This document shows, piece after piece, positions 1 to 8,823 of a DNA stretch of 64,000 nt (within the stretch, counting starts at the first letter, position 1; each line of letters starts with the position of its first letter). The DNA comes from Streptomyces sp. NRRL WC-3605 (GTDB lineage Bacteria > Actinomycetota > Actinomycetes > Streptomycetales > Streptomycetaceae). The stretch lies in NCBI RefSeq assembly GCF_001509795.1, contig NZ_LLZN01000037.1, forward strand, positions 1 to 64,000, written 5' to 3'. Made by a program: the position numbers and the translations under genes. The notes under the pieces were generated by a model that had not been told where the DNA came from, made no database searches, and saw only the letters and a list, made by a program, of their open reading frames with translations.

Positions 1-1
1 C

Positions 2-283
2 AACCCCTACGGCACCTCCCACGCCGACGGCCAGGGCACCAACCCCGTCGACGACACCACCCGCACCGCCGCCCGCATCCAAGCCGAACGCGTCGTGAAC
101 ATGGCGGCGAAGCTCAAGGCGGCGGCCGAGTCCGGCTTCCAGGCCGAAGCCGAGTTCCCCGCCGAGGCCGAACTCCGGGCCGGGGTCGACGCCGAGCCCC
201 GCGCCAGGGCTGAATCGCGCGCCGAGGCCGGGCTCGGCACCGCACCCACGAGCCCGCGGCGCTGGTGGCAGCGTCGTCGCTAG
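2..283 (+). CDS. WrbA-like flavodoxin / NAD(P)H:quinone oxidoreductase, C-terminal part only
   Basis: This is an open frame that enters from the left edge and stops at TAG. It begins NPYGTSHADG, followed by a TRTAARIQAERV helix. That matches the end of WrbA/flavodoxin-family FMN proteins, where a G-N-P-Y-G-x-S loop precedes a last helix rich in A and R. Family members use FMN to reduce quinones or similar acceptors in the cytoplasm. After the helix comes a tail of about 45 residues rich in Ala, Glu and Arg, ending WWQRRR, which is longer than usual and low in complexity. The catalytic flavodoxin core lies outside the window, so the family call rests on one loop and one helix. Confidence 0.55.
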   Translation, partial: NPYGTSHADGQGTNPVDDTTRTAARIQAERVVNMAAKLKAAAESGFQAEAEFPAEAELRAGVDAEPRARAESRAEAGLGTAPTSPRRWWQRRR

Positions 284-933
284 CGGGAACGCCTTCGCCC
301 TTTCCCCTGTCCTCCGGCTCGGCAACATTCCAAGCTTGGGTGAGAAGCCCTCGGACAGTGCGGGCGGTGGGGCAGTGTGAGACAGGTGCCGTGGCCGGTG
401 AGGAACGGCCTTCGTTCACCGGCACGGCAACCTGCACAGGGCCCACACATCACGGTCCGAACGACCCCATGCTGGGAAACGTGTGAGTGACCGCCGGGCA
501 TCACCGCAGGTGAGAGGTCGTGTCGGTCTGACGGGGGAGGACCCGACGCGACCTCCGAGACACATATCGGCAAGTAGGTGACACCTGGCCTGGCCGAGAT
601 CGGTGGTTGATTCACGTAACGTACGCGTGAAACCGGAAGCCGACCATGGTCTGCGACACCTGTTCACCAGCAGGATGTGCGGGCCCGGCTTGTGCCGGGA
701 TCGTTCCTGGAGGCGGATCGCCACGGGGCCGGTCGCGCCACGGTGCCGGGAGGGGAGCCCACGCATTGCGACGGGCGGCCTTGCAAGGCCCGCTCGCCGG
801 TCGCGAACGTGGGCGGCGCGGTGACTGCGCCCGCGGGCGCGGTGATGCCCGCTGCTCTGCCCTCTTCGGCGATGTGGTCGCGACGCACGCACCGACGACC
901 GCCCACCCCCGATTCCTCGTAAGGATCAGCGTC
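284..933. other. 650-base gap, probable long leader of the amidase gene
   Basis: No reading frame here has convincing codon bias or a recognisable protein. A perfect 14-bp palindrome (GGCCTTGCAAGGCC, 777-790) and several GC-rich inverted segments lie upstream of the amidase gene. The stretch could hold its promoter and a structured 5' leader. I looked for the conserved elements of the actinobacterial c-di-AMP riboswitch, which often precedes cell-wall hydrolase genes, and did not find them. Confidence 0.4.
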
Positions 934-2853
934 TTGCACAAAAGAAGGAAACGTCTGCGTCTCCCCGGCCTGATCGCGGCGGCCGCGCTGGCCGCGGGCG
1001 GCCTCGCCACCGCGCACTTCTCCGCACTCGCCGACACCCCCGACGCATCGAGGCAGCAGGAGTTCGCCTCGGCCGCAGCCGAGTACGACGTCCCCGTCGG
1101 TGTCCTGCTCGGCGTGGCGTACCAGGAGTCCGGCTGGGATGCCCATGGCGACCATCCCAGCGCAGGGGGCGGTTACGGCCCCATGCACCTCACCGATGTC
1201 ACCCCGGCCATGATGGCCGGTGGCGACGCGGGCGCGGCCGGGCGCGGCGATCTCGCCTCCCTGACGGCCGACCCGGCCCTGCACACCCTCCGCGCCGCGG
1301 CGAAGCTGACCGGGCTGTCGGAGGACACCCTCCGCCGGGACCCCGCCGCGAACATCCGCGGCGGGGCGGCGCTCCTCGCCTCGTATCAGGCGAAGGTGAC
1401 CGGCGACACGCCCTCCGACGCGTCCGAGTGGTACGGCGCCGTGGCCCGTTACAGCCAGTCGACGCACCAGAAGGGCGCGCAGGTCTTCGCCGACCGCGTC
1501 TTCAGGACGATCGCCAAGGGTGCCGCCGCGGTGACGAACGACGGCGACCGGGTCCGGCTGGCGGCCGACCCCACGGTCCGTCCCAGGACCGCGCAACTGG
1601 AGCGGCTGCACCTCAAGGTGTCGAAGACCACCGCCACCGAGTGCCCGTCCGTCGTGCAGTGCACGTTCGTAGCGGGCTCCCCGGCCGGTGTGCAGGTCGC
1701 CGATCGACCCGCCGACGGCATCAGGATCGACACCATCGTCATCCATGACCTGGAGGCGTCCTACGAGGCGGGCGTCAACGGCCTGGCCCAGCCGACCAAT
1801 TCCGCGGCGACGCACTACGTGATGCGGTCGTCCGACGGTGCGGTGACGCAGATGGTGCCGACGAAGGACATCGCCTTCCATGCCGGCAACTACTCCACGA
1901 ACATGCACTCCATAGGCATAGAGCACGAGGGGTACGCCGCACAGGGCGCCGCCTGGTACACCGAGGCGCAGTACGAGGCCACCGCCGACCTGGTGAAGTA
2001 CCTGTCGGCGCGGTTCGGCATACCCCTGGACCGGCAGCACATCCTGGGGCATGACAACGTTGCCGGACCGGCCGACGCCTATGTGTCGGGCATGCACTGG
2101 GACCCGGGCAACGGCTGGGACTGGGGCCACTTCATGCGGCTGCTCGACCGCCCGATCAGCGGGCTGCACGAGGTTCCCACCACGGGCTCGGTCGTCACGA
2201 TCGCTCCGCCGTTCGCCGACAACTCGCAGACCGTGAACATCTGCCCTGCGGACGACCCGACCGGCGCCGTCACCGCCTGCACGGACAAGCAGCAGGCGTC
2301 GAACTTCGTCTACCTGCGCACCGCGCCGGACGACAGCGCTCCGCTCTTCGGCGACCAGGCCATCCACGGGACGGCCGCGGGCACGAACCGGATCAACGAC
2401 TGGGGCAGCACCGCCCAGGCCGGCCAGCAGTTCGTCGTCGCAGGCGTCCAGGGCGACTGGACCGCGATCTGGTTCAGCGGGGCGAAGGTCTGGTTCCACA
2501 ACCCCGATGGCAAGAACGCCAAGACCGCGACCGGCGTGAAGATCATCCGGCCTGCGGGCAGCGCCTCGGTGGCCGTCTACGGTCAGAGCTACCCGGACGC
2601 GGCCGAGTACCCGGCCGGTCTGAGCCCGTCCAAGCAGGCGCCGCTCAGCATGTACACCGTCCCGGCGGGCCAGGCGTATGTCGCCACCCAGGCCCCGGCC
2701 GTCACCGACGACTACTTCAAGAGCAGCCAAACGGTCGTCCTCGGTGGAAAGAAGATGTACACGGTCCAGTACAACCACCGTGTCGCGCTGGTCTACGCGA
2801 ACGACGTCACGGCCACTCCCGTGACGCACCACTGGGAGAACGGCGGGGAGTAG
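934..2853 (+). CDS. secreted N-acetylmuramoyl-L-alanine amidase with lysozyme-like N-terminal domain
   Basis: The 639-aa exported peptidoglycan hydrolase is read from TTG at 934, nine bases after AAGGA at 921-925. This start places [11 protein letters not shown] directly before a hydrophobic stretch ending SALAD, a clean signal peptide; upstream starts would bury it. Residues about 35-165 resemble a lysozyme/transglycosylase fold ([15 protein letters not shown], then ARYSQS). Residues about 265-395 are an Amidase_2 domain that cleaves the MurNAc-L-Ala bond. Its likely zinc ligands are H271 (IVIHD) and H388 (GMHWD), with a GIEHEG glutamate motif and LGHDNV. The C-terminal 200 residues look like an SH3-type wall-binding region ([11 protein letters not shown], then KVWFHNP). 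The gene appears monocistronic and is followed by a GC hairpin. Domain calls are firm; the activity of the N-terminal domain is inferred. Confidence 0.85.
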   Translation: MHKRRKRLRLPGLIAAAALAAGGLATAHFSALADTPDASRQQEFASAAAEYDVPVGVLLGVAYQESGWDAHGDHPSAGGGYGPMHLTDVTPAMMAGGDAGAAGRGDLASLTADPALHTLRAAAKLTGLSEDTLRRDPAANIRGGAALLASYQAKVTGDTPSDASEWYGAVARYSQSTHQKGAQVFADRVFRTIAKGAAAVTNDGDRVRLAADPTVRPRTAQLERLHLKVSKTTATECPSVVQCTFVAGSPAGVQVADRPADGIRIDTIVIHDLEASYEAGVNGLAQPTNSAATHYVMRSSDGAVTQMVPTKDIAFHAGNYSTNMHSIGIEHEGYAAQGAAWYTEAQYEATADLVKYLSARFGIPLDRQHILGHDNVAGPADAYVSGMHWDPGNGWDWGHFMRLLDRPISGLHEVPTTGSVVTIAPPFADNSQTVNICPADDPTGAVTACTDKQQASNFVYLRTAPDDSAPLFGDQAIHGTAAGTNRINDWGSTAQAGQQFVVAGVQGDWTAIWFSGAKVWFHNPDGKNAKTATGVKIIRPAGSASVAVYGQSYPDAAEYPAGLSPSKQAPLSMYTVPAGQAYVATQAPAVTDDYFKSSQTVVLGGKKMYTVQYNHRVALVYANDVTATPVTHHWENGGE

Positions 2854-2865
2854 GCGCCGCCCCCT

Positions 2866-2905
2866 GGGGGCCCTGTTCCGGTGCGACACGCCGGTCGGGG
2901 CCCCC
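2866..2905. terminator. GC-rich hairpin after the amidase gene
   Basis: GGGGGCCC (2866-2873) pairs with GGGCCCCC (2898-2905), and a CCGG/CCGG pair lies inside the loop. It starts 13 bases after the amidase stop and lies between two convergent genes. There is no T run, as is common for actinobacterial terminators. Confidence 0.55.
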
Positions 2906-2936
2906 GCTCCCGTTGAACCGGGTCCGGGGGGACAGG

Positions 2937-2966
2937 GCCGCCCGTCCTCACGCCGGCGCGGGCGGC
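2937..2966. terminator. GC-rich hairpin downstream of the TetR gene
   Basis: GCCGCCCG (2937-2944) pairs perfectly with CGGGCGGC (2959-2966). It lies 24 bases beyond the TetR stop codon on the minus strand, facing the amidase terminator, so the two probably insulate this convergent pair. Confidence 0.5.
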
Positions 2967-2989
2967 GATTCGCCGTTCCGGAGCGGCCG

Positions 2990-3610
2990 TCATGCGGCTG
3001 CGGAGAGTGCCGTCTGGTCGCCGGCCCCCAGGAGCGCCAGGCAGCTCTGCCAGAGGCTGTGCAGCCGGGCGGGGTTGTTGTACAGCTTGGCGAAGAGAAC
3101 CTGCCCTTCGAGTTGGGCGACGACGGACCGGGCCGCCTCCCGGGTGTCGGTCAGCGTCAGTTCGCCGCGCTCCCGAGCCTCGGTGATCACCGCGTCGACC
3201 ATGTCCACCTCGGCCTCGAAGATCTCCTGCAGTCGCAGGCGTATGGCGTCGGCCTGGTTGCTCATCTCCAGCGAGAGGTTCCCGAACATGCAGCCCAGGA
3301 CCGCCCCGTAACTGCCCTGGCCGGCCCGCTGGCCTTCTTCTGTGGCCTCCAGCAGCTCTCGCAGCCGCAGCAGGGGGTCGCCGTCGCCGTGCAGAATGCG
3401 TTCCCAGTCGTGTCGCTCGGCGGCCCAGTGCGCGTCGATCACCGCGAGCGCGAGGGTCTCCTTGGACTCGAAGAAGTAGTAGAAACTCCCCTTCGGTACC
3501 CCGGCCGCCTTGCAGATCTCGGCAACGCCCAGGGCCGAGTAACCGCGCTGTTCGAGCAGTGTCCCAGCAGCGGTGAGGATCTTTGCCTTTGCATCACTTG
3601 TTCGCCCCAT
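2990..3610 (-). CDS. TetR/AcrR-family repressor
   Basis: The 206-aa protein starts at ATG 3610 (MGRTSDAKAKIL). Residues 10-50 form the TetR helix-turn-helix, with ICKAAGVPKGSFYYFF at about 32-47 and the classic GSFYYFFESKE recognition end. The C-terminal 150 residues are the variable ligand-binding and dimer domain (VDMVDAVITEA, QLEGQVLFAKL). It is divergent from an MFS exporter at 3764, and an 18-bp TetR-like palindrome covers its own promoter. The usual arrangement is autoregulation plus ligand-relieved repression of the exporter; the ligand is unknown. An upstream in-frame start would add 27 residues that run through the palindrome, so the internal ATG is preferred. Confidence 0.9.
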   Translation of the reverse strand: MGRTSDAKAKILTAAGTLLEQRGYSALGVAEICKAAGVPKGSFYYFFESKETLALAVIDAHWAAERHDWERILHGDGDPLLRLRELLEATEEGQRAGQGSYGAVLGCMFGNLSLEMSNQADAIRLRLQEIFEAEVDMVDAVITEARERGELTLTDTREAARSVVAQLEGQVLFAKLYNNPARLHSLWQSCLALLGAGDQTALSAAA

Positions 3611-3618
3611 ACCACAAG

Positions 3619-3636
3619 TATACGACCGCTCGTCTA
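3619..3636. promoter_or_regulatory. candidate TetR operator
   Basis: TATACGACCGCTCGTCTA is an imperfect palindrome in which the 9-base arms agree at 7 positions. It lies nine bases upstream of the TetR start, in the region shared with the divergent MFS gene. Position and form fit an autoregulatory TetR operator; binding is inferred. Confidence 0.55.
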
Positions 3637-3763
3637 CTAACGTCAGGTCTGCGGTCGGCAACGCTGTCGACCGGCCCTGACCAGTGCACATGGGAGGAAG
3701 GGGCTCCCAGTAGAAAGAAAAGCCGTCCTTCCTTCGCTCCCGGGGCGGGCTCAGTCTGTCCGC

Positions 3764-5116
3764 ATGGGAAGCAGGCGGAACACCGACGTGGCGGCTCCCG
3801 GCGCCAGCTGTGAACCGGCGGTCGAGCCCCGGCCCGCCGGCGGCCGTGCGGCGCAGGCGGCAGGAGAAGCCGCACGCTCACCGTGGGTGCACGTCCTGCG
3901 GGCCGCGGCCGCGCTCGCGGCCGGTATGGGCGTCGGACGGTTCGTGTACACCCCGATCCTCCCGCTGATGCACGCCCGGGCCGGACTGTCCGCCGCAGCC
4001 GGAGCGAACCTCGCGACCGTCAACTACGCGGGCTATCTGGTCGGCGCCCTGGCCGGCACCTTCGCCCCGCGACTGGTGCGCTCCTCGGCGGTCCTGCGCG
4101 GCTGTCTGCTCGCACTGGTGGCGTCCCTGGCCGGGATGGCGCTGACCCGCAGCACCGCCGTCTGGCTGCTCCTGCGTCTGGGTGCGGGAGCCTTCAGCGC
4201 GATGATCTTCGTCATCGCCGCCAGTTCGCTGCTCAGCCACCTGCGTGAGCACCCGGCCCATCTGCCCGGCTGGGCCTTCGGCGGGGTGGGGGCGGGCATA
4301 GCGCTCTCCGGTCTGCTCGTCCTCGTGCTGCGTACGGTCGGCACGTGGCGGACCGCGTGGTGGGCCTCCGCGGCGCTGGCCGGGCTGCTCACGCTCGCCG
4401 CCTGGGGTTTGCGTCCGGAGCCCGCCACCGTGCGGTCCCCGGCGTCGGAGCCGGGGACCCATCCCGGCGGGCCGCGGACGCACCGCTGGTTCAGCGCGCT
4501 GTTCGCGTCCTACGCGCTGGAGGGCATCGGCTACATCATCGCCGGTACGTTCCTGGTGGCGGCGATCAACCAGACCTCGCCCGGCTGGATCGGCAGTGGA
4601 GCGTGGGTGCTGGTCGGACTGGCGGCGATCCCGTCCGCGGCCCTGTGGGCCGGGCTGGGTCGCCGTTGGTCCCGGCCCGACCTGCTGCTCGCCGCCCTCG
4701 CGGTGCAGGCGGTGGGTATCGCCCTGCCCGCGCTGGTCGGGGGAGTGGCGGCCGCGTTGATCTCGGCCGTGTTGTTCGGCTCCACTTTCATCGGCGTGAG
4801 CACACTCGCCCTGGGAACCGGTGCGCACCTGCGCTTCCCACGCGCAGTGGCCCTGCTGACCGCCGGCTACTCGGTCGGGCAGATCATCGGCCCGCTGGCC
4901 GCCGGCCCTCTTGTGCGACACGGCTACCACCAGGCGCTGCTCCTCGCCGCCGTCGTGGTGCTCGCCGCGGCGCTCACCGCCTTCCTGCTGCGCATCGGCT
5001 TTCCGCACACCCTGCCGGAAGCGCGCACGCCACGGACGGGCGCCGACGCGGCCACGGAGGCGGGGGCGCCGTCCGGCACCTCTTCGCCGGAGGCCGGGAC
5101 GGCCGCCGAAGCCTGA
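3764..5116 (+). CDS. YbfB/YjiJ-family MFS transporter
   Basis: The 450-aa membrane protein has about 12 hydrophobic segments after a 45-residue cytoplasmic leader rich in Pro, Ala and Arg. The first segment carries AAGMGVGRFVYTPILPLM, the signature of the YbfB/YjiJ branch of the major facilitator superfamily; the central half-boundary loop lies near residue 230 (EPGTHPGGPRTHRW). The gene is divergent from a TetR regulator, with an operator-like palindrome between them, which suggests an inducible efflux pump or permease. Substrates of this branch are poorly defined, so none is assigned. The start has only a weak ribosome binding site, and a later start within the leader is possible. Confidence 0.85.
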   Translation: MGSRRNTDVAAPGASCEPAVEPRPAGGRAAQAAGEAARSPWVHVLRAAAALAAGMGVGRFVYTPILPLMHARAGLSAAAGANLATVNYAGYLVGALAGTFAPRLVRSSAVLRGCLLALVASLAGMALTRSTAVWLLLRLGAGAFSAMIFVIAASSLLSHLREHPAHLPGWAFGGVGAGIALSGLLVLVLRTVGTWRTAWWASAALAGLLTLAAWGLRPEPATVRSPASEPGTHPGGPRTHRWFSALFASYALEGIGYIIAGTFLVAAINQTSPGWIGSGAWVLVGLAAIPSAALWAGLGRRWSRPDLLLAALAVQAVGIALPALVGGVAAALISAVLFGSTFIGVSTLALGTGAHLRFPRAVALLTAGYSVGQIIGPLAAGPLVRHGYHQALLLAAVVVLAAALTAFLLRIGFPHTLPEARTPRTGADAATEAGAPSGTSSPEAGTAAEA

Positions 5117-5176
5117 CCGAGCCGGGCGCGCCGGCCGGGGGAGGACGTGCACCACGCCGCTCCGCACCGGACTCGT

Positions 5177-5196
5177 TTGCTTGACGCAGCAAGTAA
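5177..5196. promoter_or_regulatory. palindrome A (TTGCT-N6-AGCAA), candidate operator
   Basis: TTGCT (5177-5181) and AGCAA (5188-5192) form an inverted repeat with a 6-base spacer, extended by GTAA. It sits 43 bases before the GTG start at 5239 in an AT-rich patch. The same TTGCT-N6-AGCAA layout recurs at 17485-17500, and a close relative lies at 12840-12857. MarR- and TetR-type regulators use sites of this size; no candidate regulator is adjacent. Confidence 0.5.
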
Positions 5197-5238
5197 TGAT
5201 TATGCTTGTTCCGTCAATCAAATTGAGGGGGTATCGAC

Positions 5239-6033
5239 GTGGACACCCACACCACCACGACGCGCGACGCCGCGGTCGACGCAACCGTTCCTCCGGTCCG
5301 CGACGGGCGCGCCGAGGTCGCACGCGACACGCGACTGACCGCAGTCCTGCGGCAGTTGGCCACGGGTGCGGCGGCGGTCGCGATGCTGCACGCAGCCGTA
5401 CTCGGCGTCTTCTCCCACGGCGAGCCGTACCCCGATCTGGTCTGGCTGAGCACAGGGGACGTGATGGCCTCCCTCTACGTGCTCCTGCCCTGGCCGCTGA
5501 CCGCGCTGGTCCTGCTGTGGCTCGCGAACCAGCGCCCCGCCCTCTACGCCCGCGCCGCGGTAGCCTTGCTGCTCACCAGCGCGGCCGGGCTCGCCCACGC
5601 CGCCTGGACGACCCTCGCGGACCTCCCGGCGCACGAAGGCAGTCTCCTCCGGGAGTACCTGGCGCTGCCGGGCGCTCTGACCGGCTGGTACCTGCTGACG
5701 GCCGTCACGACGGCGGTCGCCCTCCCTTCGCCCCGTGCTCGGATCGCCGTCGCGACGACGGGTGCGGGTGCCGTCGTCACATCCGTCCTGACCTCCGCCG
5801 ATCCCTTGCGCGCAGCCCTGTTCGCCGTCGGAGTACCGCTGCTGGCCTGGTGGGTCGCGGGTCGCTTCCCGGGGTATCGGACGGAGCCCCGCCGACGGCA
5901 GGCGGATGCCTGGGACCCGCGGGGCCGGGTGGTCGCCCATCGAACTCCGACCCGGACTCGGACCGCGACCCGGACCCGGACGCCGGTCCGGTGCCCCGTC
6001 CGGCGCACCGCGCCGACCCGGCAGGCGGGCTGA
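5239..6033 (+). CDS. multi-pass membrane protein of unknown function
   Basis: The 264-aa protein starts at GTG 5239, with GAGGGG at 5225-5230 as its ribosome binding site. After a polar leader it has about six hydrophobic stretches (near residues 38-55, 75-95, 100-120, 140-165, 170-190 and 195-212), so it should be an inner-membrane protein. The last 35 residues are odd: a basic Thr/Arg tail (TRTRTATRTRT) made by short DNA repeats around 5945-5985. I do not recognise a family. Palindrome A lies directly upstream, and the DedA start follows four bases after the stop, so it probably heads the operon running to 9710. Confidence 0.7.
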   Translation: MDTHTTTTRDAAVDATVPPVRDGRAEVARDTRLTAVLRQLATGAAAVAMLHAAVLGVFSHGEPYPDLVWLSTGDVMASLYVLLPWPLTALVLLWLANQRPALYARAAVALLLTSAAGLAHAAWTTLADLPAHEGSLLREYLALPGALTGWYLLTAVTTAVALPSPRARIAVATTGAGAVVTSVLTSADPLRAALFAVGVPLLAWWVAGRFPGYRTEPRRRQADAWDPRGRVVAHRTPTRTRTATRTRTPVRCPVRRTAPTRQAG

Positions 6034-6037
6034 AGGC

Positions 6038-6733
6038 ATGCACCTCGACGCCGTCATCGAGGCGGCCGGATGGTGGTCGTACGCCGTGGTGTTCGCCCTG
6101 ACGGCCGCCGAGACCAGCGCCTTCGTCGGACTGCTGGTGCCGGGGGAGTCGGCCGTCCTGCTCGCGGCGGCGGTCAGCGGCCACGGCGGTCCGGACGTCG
6201 CTCTGCTGGCGGCCGTCGTGGTCGCGGGCGCCGTCACCGGTGACAACCTCGGCTTCGCCCTCGGCCGCCGATGCGCGAAGCGCCCCGGCCATCGCTGGAC
6301 GCCCAGGATCCCGGGACGCCACCGTGACGGACGGCTACGGACCTTCCTCACCGGCCACAGCGGTGCGGCCCTGTTCACCGGCAAGTTCATCGGCTTCGCC
6401 CGTACGTTCCTGCCCTACCTCGCCGGCTCCTCGGGCATGCCGTACCGGCGCTTCGTCCTCTACAGCACCGCCGGGTCACTGGTCTGGGGCACGGGCACGG
6501 TCCTGGTCGGTCACTTCGCCGGCTCCGCCGCCATCGAGCTGCTCCACAACGCGGGCCTGATCGGAGTCGCGGTGCTGGCCGTCGTGATCGTCGCGGCCCT
6601 TGCCGTCCTGCGGCTCCGGACGCGCCGCCGACGGCGCCCCACCAGGTCGGCCGTCGTGGCGTCCGGTGGCCCACGGCATCGGTCACCCCGCCAGGACACC
6701 GTCCACCCCACACACGCACAGGAGAGACAGTGA
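6038..6733 (+). CDS. DedA-family (SNARE-associated/VTT) membrane protein
   Basis: The 231-aa protein starts at ATG 6038, four bases after the previous stop. It shows the DedA layout: an amphipathic N-terminus with acidic residues (LTAAETSAFVGLLVPGES), then VTGDNLGFALGRR, then the signature GKFIGFARTFLPYLAGSSGMPYRRF, followed by two membrane helices and a basic tail. DedA proteins are undecaprenyl-phosphate or phospholipid flippases and envelope-homeostasis factors; which lipid is moved here is unknown. The stop overlaps the next start (TGATG at 6731-6735), so translation is probably coupled to the dikinase-like gene. Confidence 0.85.
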   Translation: MHLDAVIEAAGWWSYAVVFALTAAETSAFVGLLVPGESAVLLAAAVSGHGGPDVALLAAVVVAGAVTGDNLGFALGRRCAKRPGHRWTPRIPGRHRDGRLRTFLTGHSGAALFTGKFIGFARTFLPYLAGSSGMPYRRFVLYSTAGSLVWGTGTVLVGHFAGSAAIELLHNAGLIGVAVLAVVIVAALAVLRLRTRRRRRPTRSAVVASGGPRHRSPRQDTVHPTHAQERQ

Positions 6734-8823
6734 TGCGATTCGAGGCCGCGGAGTGGGCCGTCGTGCCCATGAACACCCCCTGGGCCACCGACCCGGACAT
6801 CACCGGGGCCAAGGCCGCCCATCTGGCGCGCGCCGCTGACGAGGGGCTGCCCGTGCTGCCCGGTTTCGTCCTGGTGCCCGCGACGCGCACGCGCAGCGCC
6901 CTCACCGGGGACGAGGCGCTGCGCGGTGCCTGGCGGACGCTGGCCGGCGGGGACGGCCGGGAGCCCCTCGTGGTCCGTTCCTCCTCCCTCTACGAGGACA
7001 CCGAGAACTCCTCCATGGCCGGACGCTTCGACTCCGTGCTGGACGTACGGGGCTGGGACGACTTCGTCACCGCCGTGCGGACGGTCCTGTCCTCCGCACG
7101 GCGCGTCAGGCCCCTGCGTCCGGCACCGCACGACCTGCCCGACGACGGCATGGCGGTTCTGGTGCAGCCGATGCTCAAGTCGGCCGTCGGCGGTGTGATG
7201 TTCGGCGCCGACCCGGTCGAGGGGCGCACCGACCGCATCCTCGTGAACGTGGTTCGGGGCGGCCCCGACCAGCTCGTCGACGGCAGCACGCGGGGCGTCC
7301 GGTACCAGCTCACCCGGCGCGCCCGGCTCGTGGGCGGTGCCTCCGCGGCCGGGCTCCTCACGCGGGGACAGCGACAGCGCCTGGTGGGCCTGGCCAGGAC
7401 GGCCGAGCGGGTCTTCGGCGGTCCGCAGGACATGGAGTTCGGCTTCGGCCCCGACGGCGCGCTCTGGCTGTTCCAGGCCCGGCCCATCACCGCCATGCCC
7501 CCGCGTCCTCCGCGTGGCGCCCGCCTGCTCGGCCCCGGTCCGGTCGCGGAGACCCTCCCCGGCGTGCTCCAGCCGCTCGAGGAGGACCTGTGGATGGCAC
7601 CCATGTCCCACGGCCTGACCGTGGCCCTCGACATCGCCGGTGCCGCGCCCCGGCGCCGGCTGCGCAGGGTCCCCGTGGTGATGTCGGTGCAGGGCCGGGC
7701 GGTGGCAGATCTGCGTCTGCTGGGCAGCGCGCCCTCCGCGCACCCCTTCCTCGACCGGATCAACACCGCCAACGGGGCGCGACGGGCGGCCGCGGCCTGG
7801 CGCGTGGGCCGGCTGCGCTCCGCGCTGCCGCTGCTGGCGGTCGACGTCATGGCGGACGTCGACCGCGCCCTGGCGGGCTTCCCGCCGCCCGGTGACATGC
7901 TGGGCGGCCGCCTCCTCGACGCCGTCGCCTGGGGCCGGCAGGCGCTGTCCGCCCTGCACGCCCAGGAATCCCTCGCCGGCGCCCTGCTCGGCGCGGGAAG
8001 CGGTGCGACGGCTGCAGGGGAGGCACTGGCGGAGCTGGCCGAGGGCCGGGCCCGAGGGCTCGGCGACGACGAGCTGATCGCGCGCAACCCGGTCCTGCTG
8101 TCGCTGCTGCCACCCGCACTCGCCGGCCGCGCGGCGCTCCCGCGGGTCGACGACGTCACGTCGCTGCCCCGGGGGGTCGACGCCCTGCCGGTGCGCGAGG
8201 GATTGCGGCTGCGCGTGCGCTGGGTCCAGGAGATGCAGATCCGGATGCTCGCGGTGTTGGCTCGCCGGCTGTGGCCCGAGCAGGGAGATGCGGCCCTGTC
8301 CCGCCTGGCCCTGCTGCGCTGGGACGAGCTGGTACGGGTCGCCCGGGGCGAGGGCTTGCCGCCCGGGCTGGACGAGAGAGTTCCGCGCCCGGACAGCGGT
8401 GTCCTGCCGGCCGCGTTCCGGCTGGCCGACGGTGCCGTGGTCGCCGAGCGGCCGGCCCGTCCGGCGGCACCGGACCAGGGAGAGGGCGCGGGCGGCGGCT
8501 TCGGCGCCGGCACGGCCTGGCACGGGCGGGGGGAGCGCCCCGAACGGCCCGTGCTGGTGGTGGAGTTCCTGGACCCCGCCCTGGCGCCGCTGCTGCCGGG
8601 CCTGGCCGGACTCGTGGCGCGGACGGGGAGCCCTCTGTCGCACCTCGCCGTCCTGGCACGCGAACACCGGGTGCCCACTGCGGTCGGCGTCGCCGACGCG
8701 ACCACGCGCTTCCCCGCAGGCACGCCCTTGGCCGTCGACGGCGGCACCGGGGCCGTGACCGTACCCGGCCTGCCCCACCCTTCCTCCGCACCGACCGCGA
8801 CACGACAGGAGCCGGCCGCATGA
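6733..8823 (+). CDS. dikinase-like protein: PEP-synthase-type ATP-grasp plus phosphohistidine swivel domain
   Basis: The 696-aa protein starts at ATG 6733, with GGAGAG at 6721-6726. Residues about 15-255 are a PPDK_N/PEP-synthase ATP-grasp domain (NTPWATDPDITGAKAAHL; VVRSSSLYED at 80-89; LFQARPIT at 246-253). Residues 260-600 are a helical region I do not recognise. Residues 610-690 are the PEP-utiliser swivel domain, with catalytic H637 in TGSPLSHLAVLAREHRVP. The TIM-barrel domain that makes or uses PEP in true PEP synthases is absent. The order ATP-grasp, central domain, swivel is that of rifampin phosphotransferases, which move the beta-phosphate of ATP onto a drug through the histidine. 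The acceptor here is unknown. Neighbours are DedA upstream and a coiled-coil membrane protein downstream, both overlapping. Confidence 0.85.
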   Translation: MRFEAAEWAVVPMNTPWATDPDITGAKAAHLARAADEGLPVLPGFVLVPATRTRSALTGDEALRGAWRTLAGGDGREPLVVRSSSLYEDTENSSMAGRFDSVLDVRGWDDFVTAVRTVLSSARRVRPLRPAPHDLPDDGMAVLVQPMLKSAVGGVMFGADPVEGRTDRILVNVVRGGPDQLVDGSTRGVRYQLTRRARLVGGASAAGLLTRGQRQRLVGLARTAERVFGGPQDMEFGFGPDGALWLFQARPITAMPPRPPRGARLLGPGPVAETLPGVLQPLEEDLWMAPMSHGLTVALDIAGAAPRRRLRRVPVVMSVQGRAVADLRLLGSAPSAHPFLDRINTANGARRAAAAWRVGRLRSALPLLAVDVMADVDRALAGFPPPGDMLGGRLLDAVAWGRQALSALHAQESLAGALLGAGSGATAAGEALAELAEGRARGLGDDELIARNPVLLSLLPPALAGRAALPRVDDVTSLPRGVDALPVREGLRLRVRWVQEMQIRMLAVLARRLWPEQGDAALSRLALLRWDELVRVARGEGLPPGLDERVPRPDSGVLPAAFRLADGAVVAERPARPAAPDQGEGAGGGFGAGTAWHGRGERPERPVLVVEFLDPALAPLLPGLAGLVARTGSPLSHLAVLAREHRVPTAVGVADATTRFPAGTPLAVDGGTGAVTVPGLPHPSSAPTATRQEPAA

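Noticed and set aside
284..933. Possible c-di-AMP or other riboswitch before the amidase gene
   Set aside because: The conserved blocks of the actinobacterial ydaO-type element are not present; only general GC-rich inverted repeats are seen.
664..2889. Very long minus-strand open frame opposite the amidase gene
   Set aside because: It is the usual antisense shadow of GC-rich coding DNA: Arg/Gly/Val-rich with no family, while the plus strand has clear domains. Similar long shadows opposite the dikinase, GH38 and GH95 genes were dropped for the same reason.
5940..5990. Short DNA repeats giving the TRTRTATRTRT tail as a mobile or regulatory repeat
   Set aside because: The units are 6 bases or less and lie inside a coding frame; simple low-complexity slippage explains them.
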